Source of the DNA: Actinomycetes bacterium
GTDB lineage: Bacteria > Actinomycetota > Acidimicrobiia > Acidimicrobiales > Palsa-688
DNA: 64,000 bases
NCBI GenBank assembly: GCA_021850325.1
Contig: JAJZMF010000036.1
Coordinates: 48,057 to 112,056 of the forward strand
Reading direction: 5' to 3'
Position numbers and translations under genes: made by a program. The notes below the pieces were generated by a model. The model was not told where the DNA came from, did not search any database, and saw only the letters and a list, made by a program, of their open reading frames with translations. How positions within the stretch are numbered: the stretch's first letter is position 1; each line of letters starts with the position of its first letter. This document shows positions 59,078-64,000 of the stretch, one piece after another.

Positions 59078-60286
59078 ATGCCTTCCTCGTCCGCAAGGGT
59101 TTCAGCCCGTATCGCCGCCGTCTCGGAATCAGCCACCCTGGCCATCGACGCCAAGGCCAAGGCCATGAAGGCGGCGGGTGAGGACGTGATCGGCTACGGT
59201 GCCGGCGAACCCGACTTCCCGACGCCCGACCACATAGTCGAGGCCGCCGTGGCCGCGTGCCGGGAGCCCCGCTACCACCACTACACGCCGGCGGCGGGCC
59301 TGCCCGAGCTCAGGGAGGCCATTGCGGCCAAGACGGAACGGGACAGCGGCTACCGGGTGGGCGCCAACCAGGTGCTGGTCACGAACGGGGGCAAGCAGGC
59401 TGTCGACCAGGCCTTCGCCGTGCTCCTCGACCCCGGCGACGAGGTCCTCCTGCCCGCTCCCTACTGGACGACCTACCCCGAGGTGGTGCGCCTGGCCGGG
59501 GGTGTCCCCGTGGAGGTGGCCACCACCCCTGAGAGCGGCTACAAGGTGAGCGTCAGCCAGCTCGAAACGGCGTTGACGGACCGCACCAAGGTGCTGCTCT
59601 TCGTCTCACCGTCCAACCCCACCGGTGCCGTGTACAGCGAGGACGAGACGCGGGCCATCGCCACCTGGGCGGACGAGCGTGGTATCTGGGTCATCACGGA
59701 CGAGATCTACGAGCACCTCGTCTACGGTGGGGCACGCGCCTGGTCCATGCCGGTGCTCGTCCCTGAACTGGCCCAGCGTTGCCTGGTTGTGAACGGTGTG
59801 GCCAAGACGTACGCCATGACCGGTTGGCGGGTGGGCTGGCTCATCGGGCCGGCGGACGTGGTCAAGGCGGCGGCAAACCTGCAGAGCCACGCCACCTCCA
59901 ACGTGTGCAACGTCGCCCAGCGCGCTGCCCTGGCCGCCGTGCAGGGGCCGTTGGACGACGTGGCGCGCATGCGGGAGGTCTACGACCGTAGGCGCCGGGC
60001 CATCGTCGAGGCCCTGTCCCAGCTCCCGGGTACCGTGTGCCCCGAGCCCGAGGGGGCCTTCTATGCCTTCCCGAGCTTCAGCGGGCTCCTCGGCCGGCCG
60101 CTGGGAGCGTCGGGCCGGGTGGCCGCCAGCACTCTGGAGCTGGCCGAGATCGTCCTCGACGAGGCCAAGGTGGCGTTCGTGCCTGGCGAGGCCTTCGGTG
60201 CCCCCGGCTGTGCCCGTTTCTCCTACGCCCTTGCCGACCAGGACCTCGCTGAAGGCATGGCCAGGCTGGCCAAGTTCCTGGCCTGA
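59078..60286 (+). CDS. Aspartate aminotransferase-type class I aminotransferase
   Basis: The 402-residue PLP enzyme belongs to the Ib-type aspartate aminotransferases. It shows [10 protein letters not shown], the NPTGAVYS motif, [11 protein letters not shown] and the PLP lysine in [16 protein letters not shown]. Members transaminate aspartate and some also accept prephenate or aromatic acids. ATG 59078 has GGAG just four bases ahead; GTG 59060 is an in-frame alternative. A GAGCAT hexamer at 59064-59069 ends eight bases before the ATG and only loosely fits the -10 pattern. Confidence 0.93.
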   Translation: MPSSSARVSARIAAVSESATLAIDAKAKAMKAAGEDVIGYGAGEPDFPTPDHIVEAAVAACREPRYHHYTPAAGLPELREAIAAKTERDSGYRVGANQVLVTNGGKQAVDQAFAVLLDPGDEVLLPAPYWTTYPEVVRLAGGVPVEVATTPESGYKVSVSQLETALTDRTKVLLFVSPSNPTGAVYSEDETRAIATWADERGIWVITDEIYEHLVYGGARAWSMPVLVPELAQRCLVVNGVAKTYAMTGWRVGWLIGPADVVKAAANLQSHATSNVCNVAQRAALAAVQGPLDDVARMREVYDRRRRAIVEALSQLPGTVCPEPEGAFYAFPSFSGLLGRPLGASGRVAASTLELAEIVLDEAKVAFVPGEAFGAPGCARFSYALADQDLAEGMARLAKFLA

Positions 60287-60311
60287 GCGGGCCCGGGGGG
60301 CACCGTCGGAG

Positions 60312-60326
60312 CCGGCCTCAGGCCGG
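60312..60326. terminator. Hairpin at the convergent aspartate aminotransferase/FkbM ends
   Basis: CCGGCC (60312-60317) pairs with GGCCGG (60321-60326). The three-base loop TCA is the FkbM stop codon on the minus strand. It might terminate the plus-strand transcript; no T-run is present. Confidence 0.3.
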
Positions 60327-61415
60327 TAGGCAGAGCAGGTCGACGTGGTCGGTGCCTGGTGCCCCGGCCATCTCCAGCACCGAGCCGTCGTCCTGTTCAC
60401 CGTCGGTGCCGATGACCTGCAGGCGGTAGCCGAGGGCCCTCAGCATGTCGAGGTAACCCTGGGCACTTCCCCAAGGGGCGAGGTCCAACGCCAGGGGGTA
60501 GAACTCGCTCACAAGAACCGGCCGGTACGTCTGGAGGGCCCTGCGGGCGCCCCGCAGGGCAAGCGGTTCCGCTCCTTCGACGTCGATCTTGACCAAGTCG
60601 ACGCGGTCCAGCCCGGCCCTCTCCACCAGGTCGTCCAGGGGCAGGGCGGCGACCACGAAGCTGGCTCGGACGGGCGCGGGCGGGGGCCCGTCGATGGGGA
60701 TCACGCGCCCGTTGCTCCCGTCGGTCTCCAGGGCGACCGTGCCCGGCTCGTCGGCCAGGGCCACGCAGTGCGCCTCGATGTTGGCGAAGCCGTTGTCCCG
60801 GGCGCTGGAGCGCAGCAGCTCGACGTTGGCGGGGTTGGGCTCCACGGCCAGGACGTGGCCACCGGGGCCGACCGCGCCGGCAGCCAGCAGGCTGAACCAG
60901 CCCATGTTCGCCCCTACGTCCACGAAGGTCCCGCCTGGGGGCAGGTGGCGCCGGACAGTGCTGGACACCTCGGGCTCGTAGGCACCGGTACGGGCCACGG
61001 TGTGGCCGACGGCGTAGTCGGTGGGGTCGACGTTCATCAGGAACCCCTCCACGGTCCTGACCTGCTCCACCGGCGTGCCTTCACCAGGGGCCGACCTGGA
61101 GCGGTCGGCCCGTGCCCGGACGAACTCCACGGAGCCCAGGAACTCCTCCACGAGTTCCGGCAAGCCGATGCCCCCGCCCTCGAGGCGTCGACGGTAGTGC
61201 TCCAGGCCGCCCGGGTCGGGGGCACGGCCGAGGAGCAACCTGTAGCAGTGGTGGACGTCGGCCATGGTGGCGGCGCCGTCCTGTTGAGCGTCTCCGTTCG
61301 TCTGCCAGTTGTCCACGAGCACCGGCAGAGCAGCGCGCAAGGCGCGCCGTGCGCGGGTGCCCAGCCCTGGCAGCCGACGCTCCGCCTGGCCGGGTTCGGG
61401 TTGGTCGGCAGGCAC
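60318..61415 (-). CDS. FkbM-family methyltransferase with N-terminal DUF4214-like domain
   Basis: The 365-residue protein has a small helical segment of the DUF4214 type at about 50-100 (HHCYRLLLGRAPDPGGLEHY, then ELVEEFLGSVEFV). An FkbM methyltransferase domain follows: VDVGANMGWFSLLAA as the SAM-binding motif, AVEPNPANVELL, and VDLVKIDVEGAEPLAL. FkbM enzymes O-methylate sugars or polyketides, and DUF4214 is common in surface and secreted proteins. With glycosyltransferases next door, methylation of a cell-surface glycan is the likely role, by inference. The start is GTG 61415. Confidence 0.85.
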   Translation of the reverse strand: MPADQPEPGQAERRLPGLGTRARRALRAALPVLVDNWQTNGDAQQDGAATMADVHHCYRLLLGRAPDPGGLEHYRRRLEGGGIGLPELVEEFLGSVEFVRARADRSRSAPGEGTPVEQVRTVEGFLMNVDPTDYAVGHTVARTGAYEPEVSSTVRRHLPPGGTFVDVGANMGWFSLLAAGAVGPGGHVLAVEPNPANVELLRSSARDNGFANIEAHCVALADEPGTVALETDGSNGRVIPIDGPPPAPVRASFVVAALPLDDLVERAGLDRVDLVKIDVEGAEPLALRGARRALQTYRPVLVSEFYPLALDLAPWGSAQGYLDMLRALGYRLQVIGTDGEQDDGSVLEMAGAPGTDHVDLLCLPA

Positions 61416-61423
61416 CGGCGGCT

Positions 61424-61429
61424 ATGCTA
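61424..61429 (-). promoter_or_regulatory. Leaderless-type -10 for the FkbM gene
   Basis: On the minus strand TAGCAT ends eight bases before GTG 61415. The plus strand of nearly the same bases (TATGCT, 61423-61428) could act as a -10 for the divergent glycosyltransferase unit. Confidence 0.4.
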
Positions 61430-61438
61430 CCGCCCGGG

Positions 61439-61486
61439 ATGACTTCCATTGTCTGGGTGGCGGGCCGGCGCCAGGGGAGCAGGTGA
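61439..61486 (+). CDS. Short open frame coupled to the downstream glycosyltransferase
   Basis: An ATG at 61439 opens 15 codons (MTSIVWVAGRRQGSR), and its TGA overlaps the GTG of the glycosyltransferase as GTGA. TATGCT at 61423-61428 lies ten bases upstream and could start a nearly leaderless message at this ATG. It could act as a translational feeder for the next gene. Whether it is translated is unknown. Confidence 0.35.
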   Translation: MTSIVWVAGRRQGSR

Positions 61487-62658
61487 GCGGGCGCGTCGCC
61501 TTTGTGAGCCCCAGGTACGGCGCCGAGATCGTCGGTGGGGCGGAGGCTGTGGTCAGGGACACCGCACTGGGCCTGCGCGACCGGGGCTGGGAGGTCCAGG
61601 TCCTGACCACGTGTGCCTCCAACCCCTACACCTGGGCCAATGACCTCCCCGAGTCTGCCCAGAGCGAGGAAGGCATCCTGGTCCGCCGCTTCGCCAACGT
61701 GCTCAACGTGTCGACGAGCAAGGAGCACGCCGTGCACGGGCGTATCTACTACGGCGAGACGCCCTCCCTGGACGACCAGCTCACCTGGTTGAACGCTCTC
61801 TTCCGGACCCCGGGCCTGTTCGAGGCCATCCTGCGCGAGCGGGACGACTTCGATGCGTTCGTGTTCGCCCCCTACCTCTTCTGGCCCACCACGGTGTGCA
61901 TGCCGGTCGTCGCCGACCGGGCGGTGGTCATGCCGTGCCTGCACGACGAGGTCTATGCCCACCTCGCCGTGATGCGCCACGTCCTGTCCCTCCCCGCAGC
62001 CGTGTGGTTCCTCTCGGGGCCCGAGCGGGACCTGGCGTACAGCATGGGGCCTGTGACCCCGCACAACACTGTGGTCGGCTCGGGCATGGACGTCCCGGAC
62101 CGCTACGAGCCCGAGGCTTTCCGTTCCGAGTACGGGATCGAGGAACCGTTCGTCCTATACCTGGGTCGCCGTGAGGCGGACAAGGGCTGGTTCTGGCTGA
62201 TGGAGCAGTTCTCCCGGGCGAGGACGTCGGTGAAGCTCGTGTCCGCCGGCTCCGGGGACGCCGCCGTGCCCCACAACCTGCGCGGCCGGGTCGTCGACGT
62301 GGGGGTGCTGTCGGTGGAACAGCGCAACAACGCCCTGGCCGCCGCCCTCGCCTACGTGCAGCCGAGCTTGATGGAGAGCTATTCCAGGACGCTCATGGAG
62401 GCCTGGTTGGCCGGCCGTCCGGCCCTGGTGCGCCATGGCAGCGCCGTGGTCCAGTGGCACTGCTCACGCAGCTCGGGGGGCCTGGTGTTCGGAGGAGCGA
62501 GGGAGCTCGCCCATCACATCGAGGCGCTCAGCTCGAACCCGGACCGGGCCAGGGCAATGGGCCAGCGGGGCCGGGATTACGTCCTGGAGAACTACCAGTG
62601 GCCGCACGTGCTCGACCTGGTCGAGGCGGACCTGCGGTCGCTTCGCTCCCGCGGCTGA
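61483..62658 (+). CDS. Glycosyltransferase, GT4-like
   Basis: The 391-residue protein has a GT-B layout: an N-terminal domain beginning with RVAFVSPRYGAEIVGGAE and a C-terminal nucleotide-sugar-binding half with FVLYLGRREADKGW and the EX7E-type region (PSLMESYSRTLMEAWLAG). This motif marks the retaining GT4 family. GTG 61483 has GGGGAG at 61473-61478. It is divergent from the FkbM methyltransferase, and with the GT2 gene downstream forms part of a surface-glycan locus. Donor and acceptor are unknown. Confidence 0.85.
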   Translation: MSGRVAFVSPRYGAEIVGGAEAVVRDTALGLRDRGWEVQVLTTCASNPYTWANDLPESAQSEEGILVRRFANVLNVSTSKEHAVHGRIYYGETPSLDDQLTWLNALFRTPGLFEAILRERDDFDAFVFAPYLFWPTTVCMPVVADRAVVMPCLHDEVYAHLAVMRHVLSLPAAVWFLSGPERDLAYSMGPVTPHNTVVGSGMDVPDRYEPEAFRSEYGIEEPFVLYLGRREADKGWFWLMEQFSRARTSVKLVSAGSGDAAVPHNLRGRVVDVGVLSVEQRNNALAAALAYVQPSLMESYSRTLMEAWLAGRPALVRHGSAVVQWHCSRSSGGLVFGGARELAHHIEALSSNPDRARAMGQRGRDYVLENYQWPHVLDLVEADLRSLRSRG

Positions 62659-62672
62659 GCGGCCCTGGCTGC

Positions 62673-63839
62673 TCAGACCGCCCATTCGCTGTCGACGCCG
62701 GACCAGCGTTCCCACACCTGGGAGGCCGAGCGTGCCCAGCGTCGGGACTGCGCCACCCTGGTTGCCAGCGCCCAGGGCAGCCCCCTGGCCACCTGTGCCC
62801 TTATCCCTCCGTCCGGGCCGGCTGCCAGCCTCTCGCGCAGTGCCCGGGCCACCAGCGGCCAGGGCCCGTTCCGGGCCATGGTGAGCGTGCGGTTGCGCTC
62901 GGCCAGCACCCGCACACCCTCGTTGTGCTCGCCGCCCGAACTGGCTGAGCGGCGGTGCTCGACCGTACAGGAGGGGTCGTAGAGGACCCGGTACCCGTAC
63001 AGCCATGCCCGCCAGCACCAGTCGACGTCCTCGTAGTAGGCGAAGTAGGGCGCGGCCAGGTCACCCACGGCCCGCCAGGTCTCCGCCCTGGCCACCATGG
63101 CTGCACCGGAGACGGCGAAACGCTCCCGGGCCTCGTCGAACGAGCCGTCGTCGGGAGCACCCATGGCGATGTCACCCGCGTAGCCGCGGTGGTCCAGGAA
63201 GAGACCGGTGCTGTTGACCAGTCGCACCAGAGGGCCTGTGGGCACCGGCTCTCCGTTGACGACGACGGACGGGGAGCGCTGTCCCTGCCCAACGGGCACG
63301 TACCAGGAGCGTTCCCCGGCCGTCCAGCGCCAGCGGTCTGTCCCCTCACCCTCCAGGCGGTGCAGGCCGGGACCGGTGGCCTGGTCCAGGACCTCCAGGC
63401 CGTCGACGCGGACCGAACGGATCTGCCGGCCCAGAGGCCGGGGGTCACCGGGCGAGTACCACTCCGGCCCTGGCATGCGGATCTCGGCGTAAGCCTGGCG
63501 AAGGAGGAGCTTGGGCCCCACTGCTGCCACCGAGGGGTCTTCGAGCACGGCGGCTGAGCCGGACAGCCACCCGGGCAGGGGTACGGCGTCATCGTTCAGG
63601 AGCGCCACCAGGTCCCCTCTGGCCAGGCCCAGCGCGCTGCACACGGCGGGTGCGAAACCGCGGTTCACCCTGGACCTTATGACGCGTGCGCCAAAGGCGC
63701 GGCCCAGTTCCGAAGCCCTGGCGTCCTCCGAGCCGTTGTCGACCAGGAGGACCTCGTCCGCCTGGGCCACGGTTGCTGCCAGGCACTCGGCCAGCCAGTC
63801 GCCGGGCCGGTAGGAGAGGACTACTACGGTGGTGCTCAC
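62673..63839 (-). CDS. Glycosyltransferase family 2 protein
   Basis: The 388-residue protein has a GT-A fold of the GT2 rhamnosyltransferase-like group: TVVVLSYRPGDWLAECLAA, LLVDNGSED, the metal-binding motif ALLNDDAVPLPGW, and a late YYEDVDWCWRAWLYGY. An insert of about 110 residues lies between the donor and acceptor halves (about 120-230). The GTG start overlaps the stop of the partial upstream gene as GTGA. It probably adds a sugar to a surface polymer. Confidence 0.87.
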   Translation of the reverse strand: MSTTVVVLSYRPGDWLAECLAATVAQADEVLLVDNGSEDARASELGRAFGARVIRSRVNRGFAPAVCSALGLARGDLVALLNDDAVPLPGWLSGSAAVLEDPSVAAVGPKLLLRQAYAEIRMPGPEWYSPGDPRPLGRQIRSVRVDGLEVLDQATGPGLHRLEGEGTDRWRWTAGERSWYVPVGQGQRSPSVVVNGEPVPTGPLVRLVNSTGLFLDHRGYAGDIAMGAPDDGSFDEARERFAVSGAAMVARAETWRAVGDLAAPYFAYYEDVDWCWRAWLYGYRVLYDPSCTVEHRRSASSGGEHNEGVRVLAERNRTLTMARNGPWPLVARALRERLAAGPDGGIRAQVARGLPWALATRVAQSRRWARSASQVWERWSGVDSEWAV

Positions 63840-64000
63840 GCCGCCTGTTGGCGGGCCAGGGCCAGGACGGCCCGCGCAGCGGCCTCGTCGTCCCCGTCGA
63901 CAGAGGGCAGGGACAGCTCGGCCACCACAGCCAGCACCTCAGGGGACGTAGCGGGGCCTGTGAGCACCAGGCACCGGCCGGGCAGCGCCGTGGCGAGCTC
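63836..64000 (-). CDS. C-terminal fragment of an unidentified gene (cut by window edge)
   Basis: The last 54 codons of a minus-strand gene are visible, ending in TGA at 63836-63838, which overlaps the GTG of the GT2 gene. The fragment (ELATALPGRCLVLTG at its start, ARAVLALARQQAA at its end) is too short and generic to identify. The overlap indicates it is in one operon with the glycosyltransferase. Confidence 0.7.
   Translation of the reverse strand, partial: ELATALPGRCLVLTGPATSPEVLAVVAELSLPSVDGDDEAAARAVLALARQQAA

Overview
This is a very GC-rich (roughly 70 percent), densely coding stretch of chromosome from an actinobacterium. Three blocks follow the gene order known from Mycobacterium: rho-rpmE-prfA-prmC-tsaC-wecA-atp, the GlgE-pathway genes, and nifS-like/mnmA/ligA/gatCAB/ilvBNC. 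It is not a mycobacterium: the ATP synthase b and delta subunits are separate genes, no thrB lies between thrC and rho, and the mycobacterial gene after atpC is replaced. A deep-branching high-GC lineage such as Acidimicrobiia is my best inference, not something I can prove. Almost everything is core housekeeping. I see no IS element, integrase, CRISPR array, rRNA, tRNA or defence locus, and no gap of 300 bases or more without a gene.

Layout. 1-7.2 kb: end of thrC, then rho, rpmE, prfA, prmC, tsaC, a WecA-type phosphoglycosyltransferase and an AtpZ-like protein. 7.3-15.6 kb: an AtpI-like protein, atpBEFHAGDC and an unusual 2H-phosphoesterase/GNAT fusion. 15.7-21 kb: a GT-C membrane glycosyltransferase, a UDP-galactopyranose-mutase-like flavoprotein, an unrecognised zinc-ribbon protein with a duplicated module, and an alpha/beta hydrolase. 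21-24.7 kb (minus strand): glgP and an M20 peptidase. 24.8-32.6 kb: glgE-treS-mak-glgB, the complete route from trehalose through maltose-1-phosphate to branched alpha-glucan, facing glgP. 32.6-41 kb: an L,D-transpeptidase, a cysteine desulfurase, mnmA, ligA and a PASTA kinase. 41-46.3 kb: an S4-domain protein, an SCP2 protein, gatCAB and a secreted beta-barrel repeat protein. 46.4-53.8 kb: ilvD, a HAD hydrolase, a MalY-type aminotransferase and ilvBNC with a clear attenuator. 53.8-60.3 kb: a GMC oxidoreductase, a nucleoside hydrolase, a quinone reductase, a D,D-carboxypeptidase and an aspartate aminotransferase. 60.3-64 kb: a FkbM methyltransferase and glycosyltransferases, probably the edge of a surface-polysaccharide locus.

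Two signals run beyond single genes. First, at 14 of about 23 transcription-unit heads (plus tsaC inside an operon) a TANNNT hexamer ends 6-8 bases before the chosen start codon, usually without a Shine-Dalgarno sequence. This is the arrangement expected for leaderless mRNAs. Second, the ilvBNC attenuator encodes an 18-residue leader peptide whose AUG lies where such a promoter would start transcription.

The least familiar proteins are the duplicated zinc-ribbon protein (18976-20355), the 2H/GNAT fusion (14656-15600), and the ATP synthase delta subunit with a doubled N-terminal domain (9433-10356).
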